A DNA stretch of 64,000 nt from Phyto melanocephala (GCA_941918925.1 OW799233.1:117999833-118063832); one strand, 5' to 3'. Positions 36,011 to 47,880 are shown, numbered from the stretch's first letter. The notes: a model not told the origin generated them from the letters alone. Translations and numbers: made by a program.

Positions 36011-37033
36011 TGAGAACAAAAACAACAACAACAAGTATTAGTTGAAAGAAAATAAAAATTAGTTATGACTTACATAGTTATAATTTCAATGAAAAGAATA
36101 AAATATCAGATAATTGAATGAATATTTATCAAAGAAATTCATAAAATTTAATCAAGAATACAAGTCTTCCTAATAAGTAGTGAGGTACTATTTCAAAGAC
36201 GTATTGGGGTTACAAAGAACTGCCAACTTGATATTAATATGTGATATCTCAGTTGTATTAAAGTTTTCTTCCTTCCGAATCGACCAAATTTAAGGCAATT
36301 GTAAATATGATCAGGATGATCAAAATCGTGTAGTTATTATCTTGGGAAAGATCATTAATATTCTTATTTTCACTACATCAACAAATTGGCTACCAAAAAT
36401 ACTTTTTAAGTAAAAGCTAATATGTTCGTTATTTGCATAGGAGTTAAGCCCAAAAAAAACTTCACAACCGTAAAGTAAAGTTAGAGAAAGATACGCTTTA
36501 GCAAGTAATAACCTGATTTAAGGTGGAGTACAATATTACATGGGCCACGCAGTTTGTAGCATTGAGAAGGGGTTTCCATAAGCATTTCTTCCATAGCCTG
36601 ACCATTTGAAAATTGTATGTGAATGCTTCGAAAAGCTCGATTTTTTAAGTGGGATACTACTAATATACTCCCTTGCATTTTGTTTGCTTACACACATAAA
36701 TACTCAAGCAAATATAATGAAAAATTAACTGCAATAAAAAAGCATTATGGTCATAACATGCTTATGGAGAAAAAACAAATAAGCGAACCGATTTCTAAAT
36801 TTTTAGCATAAAATTACTTTATATAAGCAACCAATAATATTTTTGTATTGAATGATAACCTTATTTTTCTTAAAAAATTCCAAGTGAAAATCAATTCCAG
36901 CGCTTGGTTTCACATGTAAATTGGAGTTTACCCAACGTGAAACTGAAAAACTCGACTTTGAGGTTTTAATTTTTTTTTTATTTTTTTTTTTTTCTAAATT
37001 CACGCCAAATATTGAATGAGGTTATTAGTTAGG
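36011..37033. other. AT-rich spacer, nothing recognised
   Basis: There are short frames only (36481-36678, 36623-36811), none with a recognisable motif. Confidence 0.45.
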
Positions 37034-37700
37034 TTAGTTTAGGTTGAAAAGGAGGGGTATAAAAGCCCAAACCATGACAGGTATGCACTTATGCCCAGTT
37101 GGCATGTTGTGCGCTCCATATGGAAAACGGAATTCCCAAACAAAAACCATAAACATAATTTTCCATAAATAACGGACTAGTCCAAGTTCGAGTTCCCCAG
37201 GTATTTCAAGTTCGGCATAGTATCCACTGTAAAATTTTCGCACCTAATATGCCCAAACGTAGGACAATGACAGAGGTAGTGTACCAAAGTCTCATCCTCT
37301 TCCTCGCATGCTCTACATGTTGTCTCCGCAGATAATCTCATGCGAGCTAGATGAGTTCTTAACTCCGTATGACCTGTAATCACACTGGTTAGTTTCCTAA
37401 GTGTAGGTCTACTTAGTCTTAGAATCTCCTTTGATTTCCCAAGATTTGGGTCACCCCATAGTATTCTTGTCATCTTACCGACATCAGTGCTTTGCCATTT
37501 TCTGACATGTTCCTCCGTCGCCCAACGTTTAAGTTCATCCTTAAATCGTTAAAGGGGTTTGGCGTTCTCCAAAGTTATAGTACTCAGAAGAGCTCCCATT
37601 TTGGATAATTGGTCGGTTTTCTCGTTTCCGATCAGCCCGTGATGGCTTGGTATCCATACTATTTCCAGATGTTCACAATTTGCATATGAGCATCTGGAGA
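37034..37700 (-). pseudogene. I/R1-type LINE fragment: RNase H end, Cys-His knuckle and tail
   Basis: On the minus strand, LEIVWIPSHHGLIGNEKTDQ (near 37635-37690) is the RNase H motif W(I/V)P.H.G..GNE.AD. After a premature stop comes ELKRWATEEHVRKWQ. Then the frame at 37177-37473 holds SKEILRLSRPTLRKLTSVIT and a zinc-knuckle-like CRACEEEDETLVHYLCHCP (C-x2-C-x8-H-x3-C arrangement), the hallmark of the ORF2 C-terminus in Jockey/I/R1-group LINEs. A frame change near 37243 leads into the tail NMPTGHKCIPVMVWAF. The reverse transcriptase part is missing, so the fragment is not functional. G+C is higher than in flanking DNA. Confidence 0.88.
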
Positions 37701-37838
37701 TAATGAGGTTATTAATAAAAGTGTTTAATGCGACTTAGTAAAATAATATTTAAAAAATAAAAATTTCTTTAAAAATTTACTTTTTTCTTCGGTCACATTT
37801 TAGTCAACCTGTAGAAATGAAGACAAGAAAATTAATTT

Positions 37839-39723
37839 AAACAAGTAAGAGCACTATATTCGGCTGTGCCGAATCTTTTATACCCACCACCAATTTTGTG
37901 TACATTTAAAGCACATTATTTATTATTTTGTTAATCGCTATGGAATAATCTCTTTATAATAAAATATGTATCACTTTCTCTGTAGAAGGTGGTTAAATTT
38001 TAAGGGCCCATGTTGAAGGTGAACTACACCTAGACGTCAAATTTGTTTTCTGCATTTCATTTGATATTTCTTAATCTTAAACTTAAACTTAGTCAATTTG
38101 ATCCGTGTAGAGATACGCAAATGAGCAACGCTTTTAAATAATAAAGATTTTTATAAAAATGGGCGTTCAAATCAAAATGCATTTTGTGCACTTCGTGATT
38201 CTTTTGGTCAACATAATCGTTCAAATTCGTCCACAATCGGGAGAATTGTAAAAAATATTTAAATTTCTGCAAAACAGGTCTGTATAAAATGTTAGAACAT
38301 CTATGAATGCCTTCTTAGTTCGTTGAATGGGAACCATTGCTGGTTTTTGCGATAGTGTGGCAAAATAGCAGTCAACCTCGACTCATCATCATGCCCAACA
38401 ATTGAGCATCAACATTGTCATAGAAAATTTGAACCATCAGACAGAGGAGTGGCGCCAAGGATGGGGGGGGCCATTTGGCCTATATTTTGTTAAATACATA
38501 ATTGAACCATACAAATATTATCATTATAAAAAGAAATACTAATAATTTCCTAAGTACTTTGTGTTTTATTTAAATACAACATCGGTCCTTAAAATTTAAC
38601 CAACCTTTATAACTTCGATATGCTACTAAAATGCTTTTGTAAATATAGTCTTTCAATGAAAGTGGGCGTTAAAGTAGGCGTGTCAATAAAGTTTATGCTA
38701 ATAAATACAATTTAGATATTTCAATATAGTCCTTTATTTTCCCAAAAACTTTGTCAATAGAGAAATTACATGAATTCAAGATAAAACGTTATATGGGAGG
38801 TAGGCGTTAAAGAAGGCGGGTCACCTCAACTTTTTGGCACAACAATAACATTGATTAGAAGGATATACGTAGCAAATTCGATCATCATACCTCTAATTTT
38901 GGCGGTATTATGAGCTTTTAAATTTCATTAGCGGTAAATAACGTGAAAAGTGGGCGTTATAGTAGGCGTGTCAAAGTTGTTTTTGCTAATGAGTACAACT
39001 TTGGTATTTCAATATAGTCCTTTATTATTCCAAAATCTGTACACATAGAGAAATTATATGAATTTTGGGTAAAACGTTATATGGGAGGTGGGCGTAAAGG
39101 TGGGCGTGGCACATTGATCTTCCGTTACAAAAAAGCGTTTCACCAAAAAGCAAAGTGTGCAAAATTTCAGAGTCGTACATCCAATTTTGTTGCTTTTATG
39201 ACGTTTTTGTTTTTAAATATACCGAAAAATACACTGTGCGGTATAAATTTTTGTACATTTTGATCAATAACTCCTCTTCTAATGCATAGATTTATATAAT
39301 TTTCAGGAAAAAATATTTTTTTTACTCAGGAAATATATATTCGAAGTTTCGTGAGTCTACGTTACTGCGTTTGGACACAATTCCATTTTATTCGATGTTC
39401 GAAGGACACGGTTTTTTCGACCTACTCTTGCTTTTCGAGCTATAACTCTCTTCCTAATATTCCGATTTAGCCCATTTTCAATAGCAACCAAACCTTGTCT
39501 ATAAGAAAGATTCTGGCAAAATTTGAACCTCCTAGCTTTTTCGGTGCGACCTCTATCGTGCTTTCAACGGACAGACGGACGGACATAGCTAGATCGTCAT
39601 CAAATCAAACCCTGATTCAAAATATATTTACTTTATGGGGTATAAAATGGATATTTCAATGTGTTACAAACGGAATGACAAAATGAATATACCCCCACCA
39701 TTTTTTTGGTGGCGGGTATAAAA
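37839..39723 (+). mobile_element. Family-A mini-me/DINE-1-like element, near complete
   Basis: The terminus AACAAGTAAGAGCACTATAT with stem TTCGGCTGTGCCGAA is at 37839. The nested mariner-type derivative is at 37985-38607. Two GTGGGCG units follow, then the GACGGACAGACGGACGGACA region (about 39569-39588) and the core CTAGATCGTCATCAAATC. The terminus TTTGGTGGCGGGTATAAAA ends at 39723. It has the same plan as the copy at 17916-20380 but without the 288-bp expansion. Confidence 0.88.
37985..38607 (+). mobile_element. Nested Tc1/mariner-type deletion derivative
   Basis: Left end GAAGGTGGTTAAATTTTAAG and right end CCTTAAAATTTAACCAACCT are flanked by TA. The internal helix-turn-helix reading HNRSNSSTIGRIVKNI is preserved in fragments. 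Confidence 0.72.
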
Positions 39724-39815
39724 ATGGCCCAGATGTAGTAGAAAGTTGTGATAAGCTCAATTTATAAAAGTATGGTTCGTTTCTTATATAGCGATAAGTT
39801 TCAGTATTATTACTA

Positions 39816-40240
39816 ACTAGCTTGTACCCGCGACTTCGTCTGCGTAGTTATAGGGCTAAAAGGAAGACTTAGTATTAACCTAGATTGTTATTTATATGTT
39901 TTTCAAATTTAACCAAACATTCACATTTATTATACCTATTAGTAGGATTATTAATTTGAAAATTTGAATTTAAAAATAAAAAGAAAAGTCAAAACTTGCA
40001 ACAAAAATCAAAATTTTACAAAACAAACAACCCGTTTAGGCTGTGATGATGAGTTTGCCAACGACTTTGCCTGGTTAACGTGATAAAAAGTATCCTATGT
40101 GTTAATCTTGGTTGTTCTGTCTTTGTGCCGAATTTTATTTATTTCTGTTCAGCCGTTTTTGCGTGAATGAGTAACAAATATCCAAACATACATACAAACA
40201 TCCAAACATACAAACATTCACATTTATTATATTAGTAAGA
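39816..40240 (+). repeat. Insect retroelement-tail-type repeat, copy 1
   Basis: The head ACTAGCTTGTACCCGCGACT then TCGTCTGCGTAGTTAT, a middle GTGATGATGAGTTTGCCAAC, the block GTTCAGCCGTTTTTGCGTGA and the end CACATTTATTATATTAGTAAG. The copies at 50909-51180 and 63427-63727 share this order. No coding. Confidence 0.75.
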
Positions 40241-40787
40241 TTTGTCAAAAGCTGAAATTTGTTGTAGCCTGAAACATTCCGCTGGATTAGCACCAAAAAA
40301 GGTAAATATTTGAATACATTCATTCTCGTAAATTAGCCTTTTTAATATTTAAATAAATTTAAATAAATTTTTAAAATTATTTTAAATACATTTCTCAGAC
40401 AAACAAATTAAATATTTCCATTAAATAACTTAAACGTTTTTGAATGGGTATTTAAAAGAAAGAACAATTCATTGTTAAAGTCATTGGCTTGTATTCATAG
40501 TCGCAAACTAAAGTCGGCTCTTACTAGAGTTAATCTTTAAGTTAAAAGCTTTTACTATCTTTTTGGTATTCATAGTCAAAAAAAGAGTATACTTTAAGTT
40601 GAGCTGGCTTTAAATGGGTGTCAACTCTTATTTGCTTAACTCTGGCATACAATTTCTTTTTAAAAAATAAAAAATGGCAACTTGATCAGCTGCTTTTCTT
40701 TTGTTTACTTTAGTTGAAGCAAACAATAAAAAATAAAAATTTTAAAACGTTTTACATCTATGTATAAAATCAAAATTTATTAAAATA

Positions 40788-41047
40788 ATGGAAAAAACAG
40801 AAATGGTAAGTCTCAATAACATATTTATGTATGTACATACACATGTACATATGTGTGATATACATATTTTTAGTTTGGCATTTAATAAATGTTTTACTTT
40901 CAGAAACTGAATAAGCCAAGAGATGCAAATTGGAGTGCTTCTGAGAAAGAATGCCTCTGGGAGTATGTAAACGCACACTTGGATGTGGTAGAAAACAGAG
41001 GAAATGATATTTCATTAATACAAAAAAAAATTCGTGGAAAGCTATAA
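40788..41047 (+). pseudogene. Myb/SANT-like DNA-binding protein remnant, two exons
   Basis: Exon 1 (40788-40805) encodes MEKTEM and is followed by GTAAGT. Exon 2 begins at 40904 after TTTTACTTTCAG. The joined protein contains ANWSASEKECLWEYVNAHLD and VVENRGNDISLIQKK, matching the first helices of the Myb/SANT-like domain (pattern NWS..EK..L...V......VEN). The phases join correctly. At the run of nine A (41022-41030) the frame moves to a stop at 41047. One extra A would restore a canonical reading KKNSWKAIRETML, where the third helix is expected. Either the relic is frameshifted or the homopolymer length is misread. In PIF/Harbinger elements this accessory protein helps bring the transposase to the element ends. 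Confidence 0.7.
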
Positions 41048-41251
41048 GGGAAACGATGCTTTCATCTTACGAGTTGTAATTTTGTCAAATCTGTGGCGGG
41101 AATAAAAATCTTCATCGCTTAGGTCGAAGGGATTAAATCTATTTTTGTAATTTTTAGGCTTCCTTACACAAAAATCACCCTCGCAATCACCAGTTATTGA
41201 AAAATCTCTTTCAATATCTTGAAATCTTGGCATTTTTAAAATTTTCAACAC
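41042..41251 (-). pseudogene. PIF/Harbinger transposase N-terminal fragment
   Basis: The 69-codon frame starts with ATG at 41251 and contains NRFNPFDLSDEDFYSRHRFD. This fits the N-terminal region of Harbinger (DDE_Tnp_4-type) transposases, where RxNPxxxxxDxEFxxRFRFxKxT precedes the catalytic domain. It ends inside sequence that belongs to the end of the Myb/SANT-like gene on the other strand. The catalytic domain has therefore been deleted and the two gene ends fused tail to tail. Recognition rests on this one motif plus its position inside an element with matching termini. Confidence 0.65.
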
Positions 41252-43189
41252 ATCTTTTAACTTTACAATGAACAGCTGATTTTATTGTAAATAGAGTTAA
41301 CAACAGGTTCAGCTGGTTTTAAATTTAGAGCCGACTTTAATGTCAAAAACCAACTTTAAGTTGTCTATGAATGACTTAGAGTAGACTTTTTTAAGAAATT
41401 GACTTAAGTACTGTTAAAGTCGACTTTTTTGATGACTATGAATATGCCCCATTGAATCTGTGTTTATTTTGCACTAAACTCGAACACAGTATTCTACTTT
41501 TTTTCCTTAGTAAACATTAGAGATAAATGCATATGAAAACAAATACACTGACATTATGGCAAGCACAAGACATGCCAGCACATGCATCATATGAATGCGT
41601 ATGTAAGTAACGTAGATTTCTATACACAGGACAATAAATTAAAAGCTTTAACAATTATTTAGATGGACATTGCCACAAAATTAGTTTACAGCTTAACAGC
41701 AACAACAAAAAAAGGAAAAAAATAAATAAGCAGAAGACAAAATAAACATTCTCATTTATATAGACATAATAGGGTATCCAAAAAATTACGCATGATTTAA
41801 AATTTTTATACCCGCCACCAAAAAAATGGTGGGGGCATATTCATTTTGTCATTCCGTTTGTAACACATCGAAATATCCATTTTAGACCCCATAAAGTATA
41901 TATATTCTAAATCGTGGATTGATTTTATGACGATCTAGCTATGTCCGTCCATCTGTCCGTCTGTTGAAAGCACGATAGAGGTCGCACCGAAGAAGCTAGG
42001 GGGCTCAAGTTTTGCCAGAATCTTTCTTATAGACAAGGTTTATTTGGTATTGAAAATGGGCTAAATCGGAATAGTAGTAACAGAGTTATAGCTCGAAAAG
42101 CAAGAGTAGGTCGAAAAAACCGTGTCCTTCGAACATCGAATAAAATGGAATTGTGTCCAAACGCATTAACGTAGACTCATGAAACTTCTAATATATATTT
42201 CCTGCGTAAAAGTAATATTTTTCGCCGAAAATCAAATTATCTAAATCTATGCATTAGGAGAGGAGTTATTAATCAAAATGTACGAAAATTTATACCGCAC
42301 AGTGTATTTTTCGGTATATTTAAAAACAAAAACGTCATAAAAGCAACAAAATTGGATGTACGACTCTGAAATTTTGCACACTTTGCTTTTTGGTGAGACG
42401 CTTTTTTGTAACGGAAAATCAATGTGCCAACCCCACCTCCCATATAACGTTTTACCTAAAATTCATATAATTTCTCTATTAATATAGATTTTGGAATAAT
42501 AAAGGCCTATATTGAAACAACTCAGTTGTACTCATTCGCAAAAATAACTTTGACACGCCTACTATAACGCCCACTTTTCACATTATCTACCGTTAATGAA
42601 ATTTAAAAGCTCATAAAACCGCTAAAATTAGAGGTATGATGATAAATTTTGCTACGTCTATCCCCCTAGGCAATTTCATTACTATGCTTAAAAAGTAAGG
42701 TGCCACGCCCACTTTTACGCCCACCTCCCATATAACGTTTTACCTAAAATTCATATAATTTCTCTATTAATAAAGATTTTGGAATAATAGAGGACTATAT
42801 TGAAACACCTAAGTTGTACTCATTAGCAAAAACAACTTTGACACGCCTACTATAACGCCCACTTTCACTTTTGAATTGTGTCCAGACGCATAAACGTAGT
42901 CATGAAACTTCGAATATATATTTATGGAGTCAAAAGAATATTTTTCCCCGAAAATCGCTTAAATCTATGAATTAGGAAAAGAGTTATAGATAAAAATGTA
43001 CGAAAATTTATACCGCACAGTGTATATTTCAAATTTAAAACGTAATAAAACTGACAAAACTATATGTACGATTCTGAAATTTTGCAAACATGGTTTTTTG
43101 GTCAAAGTCTTCGTTATAACGGAAAATAGATGTGTCACGCACACTTGTTTCCTTAAATTTTTATAAAAATATATTAGTCATACTTATAT

Positions 43190-43595
43190 ATTAGCATTTA
43201 TTCATCTTACACTGCGCCATTTATTGTACTGTAGCTAATTATAAGATAAAGATGATAAGATAGATGACTCTACTAGCAACTACTAGATGGCATGCTAACA
43301 ACTTATGCTTATGTTCTCCTGAAGTTATGCTGTATTAAAAATGGGAATTTAGGAAAATTTTGACCTAAGTCAAAAAAAATTATCTCTAAACATTATAAAC
43401 AATTTATTTTCATGTGCTAATGGCTAACAAATTTTAAAATTATACAAAACTTATTTCGTTTGAAAATCTTTTAAAAGCAAAATGTTATAGAAGTTAAAAA
43501 ATCAAAATCTTACTAATAAATATCCCGTTTTAGAAAAATGCAGAGAATGTATATTTTAAATCACCCTGTGGCCCTTAAAATTTAACCTTAAATTC
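43190..43595. mobile_element. Nested block B
   Basis: It shares GATGATAAGATAGATGACTC, ACTTATTTCGTTTGAAAATC and the end CACCCTGTGGCCCTTAAAAT with the block at 5755-6150. The left edge is not definable. Confidence 0.55.
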
Positions 43596-43775
43596 ACTTT
43601 CTTCCTCTTAAATTCATGTAAATTCTCTATGAATAAAGATTTTGGAATACTAAAGGACTATATTGAAATATCTAAGTTATGTTTATTAGCAGAAACTTTA
43701 TTGACACGCGTACTTTAACACTTTCATTGAAAGACTAAATTTACGAAAACATTTTGCTAGCATACCGAAGTTATA

Positions 43776-44382
43776 ATGGGTGGTTTAATTTTAAGGGACT
43801 ATGTTGATTTTGAATAAAATTATTATGAAATTATTATCATTTATTTTTATAATGATAATATTTGTATGCTTCAATTATGTATGGAACAAAATATCGGCCA
43901 AATGGCCCCCCAACCTAGGCGGCACACTTCGATCCGATAGTCCATATTTTCAATGACACTGTTGATGCTCAATTGTTGGGCACGATGATGAGTCGAGGTT
44001 GCTTGCTCTTTTGCCACGTTATCGTGAAAAACAGCAATGTTTCCCATTCAACGAACTAAGATGGCATTCACAGATGTTTTCACATTTCATACAGACCTGC
44101 TTTGCAGACATTTAAATATTTTTTACAATTCTCACGATTGTGGACGAATTCGAACGATTATGTTGACCAAAAGAATCACGAAGTGCACAAAATGCATTTT
44201 GATTTGAACGCCCATTTTTATAAAAATCTTTAATATTTAAAAGCGTTGCTCGATTGCGTATCTTTCCACGATTCAAATTGAGTTAGTCTGAGATTAAGAA
44301 ATGGCAAATGAAATACAAGAAATAACTTGAAGTTTAGATGTGGTTCACCTTAAACATGGGCCTTTCAAATTTAACCACCCTC
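43776..44382 (-). mobile_element. Nested Tc1/mariner-type deletion derivative
   Basis: The inverted ends of the GGGTGGTTTAATTTTAAGG / CCTTTCAAATTTAACCACCC type are bordered by TA. The minus-strand reading of the second half is like that at 6407-6604. No catalytic region. Confidence 0.72.
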
Positions 44383-44737
44383 TACAAAGAAAGTGATACA
44401 TATTATATTATAAAGAGATTATTTTTAAGCGATTAACAAAATAATAAATATTGTGCTTTGAATGTACACGAAATTGGTGGTGGGTATAAAAGATTCGGCA
44501 CAGCTGAATATTGTGCTCTTACTTGTTTTATCTTTATTTATACTTAAAACATATGTTATGATTTGATTAACAAATGACATTAAAGGCTTTGCCATTTCGC
44601 ATTAATATAGCTATTGCTGGAATAGACAAATAGTCATAGAAAGAAGTATTTCGGTACAAAATTAGATCTTCTAAACTATAAACTGTTTAATTTACATCTT
44701 TTTTATTAATGTAACTTTTCGACCATATCTGACTTCT

Positions 44738-44951
44738 GCAGTCTCATTCTGTAATTCGCTCAATCTAAATCTTTATCGCTAAAATTCTAAAAAATTTATT
44801 CAGAGATTTTAGAGATTTAGCTTTGGAGAGTTACAGAATAAGGCTTCAAAGGCTGTTTAATTGGAGACTCAGGCTACAAAAATTTCTAAATATATATTTT
44901 AGAGTTTTAGCAAAAGACATTTATTTTTGGAAAGTTACAGAATAAGGCTGC
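44738..44951. repeat. Candidate small inverted-repeat element
   Basis: GCAGTCTCATTCTGTAATT at the left is matched by AGTTACAGAATAAGGCTGC at the right with a few mismatches. A third related word, GAGAGTTACAGAATAAGGCT, lies inside. A TTATTCTGTAA-type terminus is seen in some Harbinger miniature elements, but no target duplication is clear. Confidence 0.4.
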
Positions 44952-45230
44952 TGGATACCCTATATAAAATAAGTAAATTTATAGACACATACACATCTGT
45001 ACGTATAACTTATGTACTCGTACTACATCCATACTAAATGATTTAAATATAAATTACGTATGTAGTGTTAAAAACATACTAAGTGCGTTGATATTTCTAA
45101 AAATGAATCTGTGTTGCATAAACATAAGCAAACATACGTTTATGTACAAGTGCCCATAAAATTTCAAACTGAACTGAATACAACAGTTTAAATATAATCG
45201 AGTATATTTCATCGATATGTATGTGTTAAC

Positions 45231-45799
45231 CAGTGATGCCAGCACTTGATAAGCAAAATTGGCTAAAATTCTGGAAAAAAATGGCTAGAAACTAGCTAAA
45301 AAAAGCTAAGAAATGGCTAAATGTTTTATATAGAAAGTTTTAAATATTTGAATAAAAAAAATAAGAAAAATAATAAAATTTAATACCGTTTATAATATAC
45401 TCAATATATCTTTGACTAGCTATAAAGTACAAGAATTGTTATAATGGTGTTAAAAGGACCAATTATCATCAACATCTAGCTCGCTATTATTGTCATTGTC
45501 AAGCACATACTTGTTTGGTTTTTTTTTACTGATTGATTGTTTGTTTGTTTATGTAATATTTTTTTTTTATGCAATTTTTAGTAGTTAAAAAACATTGTTT
45601 TATAGAAGCGTTTTTCACTATCAAGGAAACGAAACAACAACAACACTTAAAAGCTTAAAACAAAAAATGGCTAAAAAAAGGCTAAAAAATATCTAGGAAT
45701 GGCTAAATAAATGGCTTATAGCTAAAAGCAGATTTTCCTAACTAAGCGTGTTCAAAAATAGCTAAATCTAGCCATAAAATAGCTAAATTGGCAACACTG
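45231..45799. mobile_element. hAT-type miniature element with exact 8-bp duplication
   Basis: The ends CAGTGATGCCA and, reverse-complemented, CAGTGTTGCCA are 11-bp terminal repeats with one mismatch. GTGTTAAC lies immediately outside both ends (45223-45230, 45800-45807). An 8-bp duplication and CAGTG-type ends point to hAT. The hexamer GGCTAA or TAGCTAAA recurs many times within about 150 bp of each end (for example TTGGCTAAAATT, AATGGCTAAATAAATGGC). This is the arrangement of subterminal transposase-binding repeats in hAT elements. It has no open reading frame, so it is non-autonomous. Confidence 0.88.
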
Positions 45800-45849
45800 G
45801 TGTTAACACATATACAGTTGATGCAGAAAGTGAGTGATCATTTATATAT

Positions 45850-46729
45850 TTTTATACCCTTCACCTGTGGTGCACAAGGGTAAACTTATATAGCTTTGAC
45901 ATTCCATATGTTCCTCAGATCTCTGTATGGTATAAATCTTTTGGAAATATCCAGGAATGAATCGCTATTGAAATTCAGCACAATCGCCACATAATTTCTG
46001 ACATATGAGCAAACAAACACGACTGCCTCTGGTTTTTTCCATATTTTTACCACCAAAATTAAAATCAGCCATAGATCAATTTATAGGTACCTTTGCTACT
46101 ACATATTTGTAGATATAATATGCCTCTAGAGATATTCGTGAAAAATTTTGCATAAAGCGGGCTCTGATCGGTAAAGTTATAGGCAAAAATTTTTTTTAAA
46201 AATATATATTCCAAAAATTAACAAACGAAAATCTAGACAATCGAGAGAGTTAATATTCGTATCATCTGAAAGCACTTGACTAGCGCAATATAAGCACCAT
46301 AAAAAAATTAAAATTCATGTTGGCCGCCACTACGAAATGGCGGACAATATATTTATATTTGGGTCAAATATGGTATTTTAAAATGTAACTTCTTCAATCC
46401 CCACAATATTGGTATCAAATGAAAGCGCTTGACCAGCAGAATACCCTAAATTATTAAAAAATGTAAAATACAAGATGGCGTCTAAAACAAAATGGCGGAA
46501 CAAATTTTTTACCCCATCAATATGGGTATAAAATTAAAGGGCTTGACTAGTAGAATACAGATAATTAGAAAAAATTCAAAATCAAGGATAACGTCGGAAA
46601 TAATAAGGAAAAATGGCGTATAACATGAAATATAGGTTACGCTACGATGTTGGATTGTAACTATGTACATGATGGTGAAGGGTATTATCAGATTCGGAAC
46701 GGCCAAATATAGCACTCTTACTTGTTTTA
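45850..46729 (-). mobile_element. Family-B mini-me/DINE-like relative
   Basis: Read on minus, AACAAGTAAGAGTGCTATAT then TTGGCCGTTCCGAA and GATAATACCCTTCACCATC form the 5' side; ...TTGTGCACCACAGGTGAAGGGTATAAAA forms the 3' side. Inside are repeated ATGGCGGACAA/AAGATGGCGTC blocks. The termini are homologous to family A but the interior differs, and I do not see the GTCY tract. Confidence 0.7.
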
Positions 46730-47489
46730 AGTGTCTTTATTAAAAGCGTTCACAATTTTATTAAAAATAACACTTTTGTCGACTATTTTGGTTATTTTTT
46801 GGTTTTATTGTTAACAAAATGTCTATAGTTTTTTACACAAACAAATAAACAAGAAAAATCAAAAACTTGTCTCTAAAATTTATTTAGATGATTACCTGTA
46901 ATTTACTTTTATATTTTAAAATAATATTTTAATTTAATAAGGTGAAAAGTACCTAAAGTGTAGAGTATAATCACTAAAATGAACTGGTGAATACCTGGTT
47001 TCAATGTCGCCATATAGTCCCATAAGAACTATCTAGCCAGTAAGTCTAATGTCAGTAATCGATCGTCAATATCTAAAGCAAAGAAAATTGTCTGGATTAT
47101 ATTTGATCATTAGTACTAGTGACAGAGTCAATAGTGAATCAGTACTGTTTTACTATTTACATCACCTTCAGGAAAATATTAAAATAATACCTTTAACGCT
47201 CTCATCCAAATCACTTAATTTGAAATTTCAAATGCCTCTTACCCGCAAAATAAGAACACAAAACAAATTAAGCACCAATTTTGTAGTTCAAAAAGTGAAA
47301 ACAAATAATTGCACAGTTTTCAAACAAATAAATCAGAAATGCCATAAAACCTTAAAAATAGGACACTAAAATTATTTAAAGAAGAGCTCTGGCAAAATAT
47401 GGTTAATTTTTGGAGAAACTTAAAAATGTCAACAAAACTTAAAGAAACTATAGAAGAGGAACGTAGAATAATTTTAATTTGCAATACTG
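46730..47489. other. AT-rich DNA with one unexplained 106-codon frame
   Basis: The plus frame at 47049-47369 (MSVIDRQYLKQRKLSGLYLI...) is the longest without stops in this gap but matches nothing I recognise. It lies just upstream of the Tc1-like relic and could be chance. Confidence 0.35.
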
Positions 47490-47880
47490 CAATGACATGA
47501 TACGCAAAATTTGTAAGATAGTCAAATTACTTTATTCTACTATCAAAAAAATCATTGATAAATATATTAAAACGAAAAAAAACATTGCAAATGATCCAAG
47601 ATACGGACGGCTTCAGGAAATATCTGATGCTTAAAGGAGGTATATTGTGCGGAAAATAGAGAAAAATCCTAAACTACCCGAACAAAAATAACGAGAACTA
47701 TCAATAGCAATTTTAGAAAAAGCGTATGTCCACAAGCAGTATGAAAAGTACTTTATAGGAACAGCAGTTGTAATCCACGAAAAAAATTATATATTAGCAA
47801 AGCAAACAAAGCAAAACGACTTAAGTATGCTAAAGATCATCGAAGTAGTTCTGACGATTTTTAGAACAGATAACAAACAC
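47490..47880 (+). pseudogene. Tc1-like transposase, N-terminal relic
   Basis: The plus strand reads IRKICKIVKLLYSTIKKIID, then KNIANDPRYGRLQEISD, RRYIVRKIEKNPKLPE and, after a frame change, NFRKSVCPQAV, KVLYRN, CNPRKKLYISKANKAKRLKY and AKDHRS. This is the paired-like DNA-binding region of Tc1-family transposases, including the GRP-type hinge (here YGRL), followed by the linker ending at the first catalytic segment. Several stops interrupt it and the DDE domain is not found downstream. It represents a different lineage from the FQQD-type relics. Confidence 0.82.

Larger units (their letters stand above)
40486..41450. mobile_element. Non-autonomous PIF/Harbinger element
   Basis: The ends GGCTTGTATTCATAGTC and, reverse-complemented, GGGGCATATTCATAGTC form imperfect terminal repeats flanked by ATT on both sides (40483-40485, 41451-41453). 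The three-base duplication fits PIF/Harbinger. Subterminal AAAGTCGGCTC / GAGCCGACTTT and further AAAGTCGAC-like words repeat inward on both arms. Inside are remnants of the two genes typical of this superfamily, converging on each other: a Myb/SANT-like gene on plus and the start of a transposase gene on minus. The large catalytic part is missing. Confidence 0.72.
41803..44527 (-). mobile_element. Composite family-A mini-me/DINE-1-like element
   Basis: Minus orientation: the GGGTATAAAA end is at 41803 and the stem/AACAAGTAAGAGC end at 44490-44527. The GTCY tract is at about 41946-41964. It carries block B (about 43190-43595) and the nested mariner-type derivative (43776-44382) in the same order and with the same junction words as the copies at 4664-7083 and 27779-30480. 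No coding capacity. Confidence 0.9.

Noticed and set aside
47049..47369. 106-codon frame just upstream of the Tc1-like relic
   Set aside because: No motif or homolog is recognised and composition is typical of AT-rich DNA. I kept it only as a note in the gap entry.
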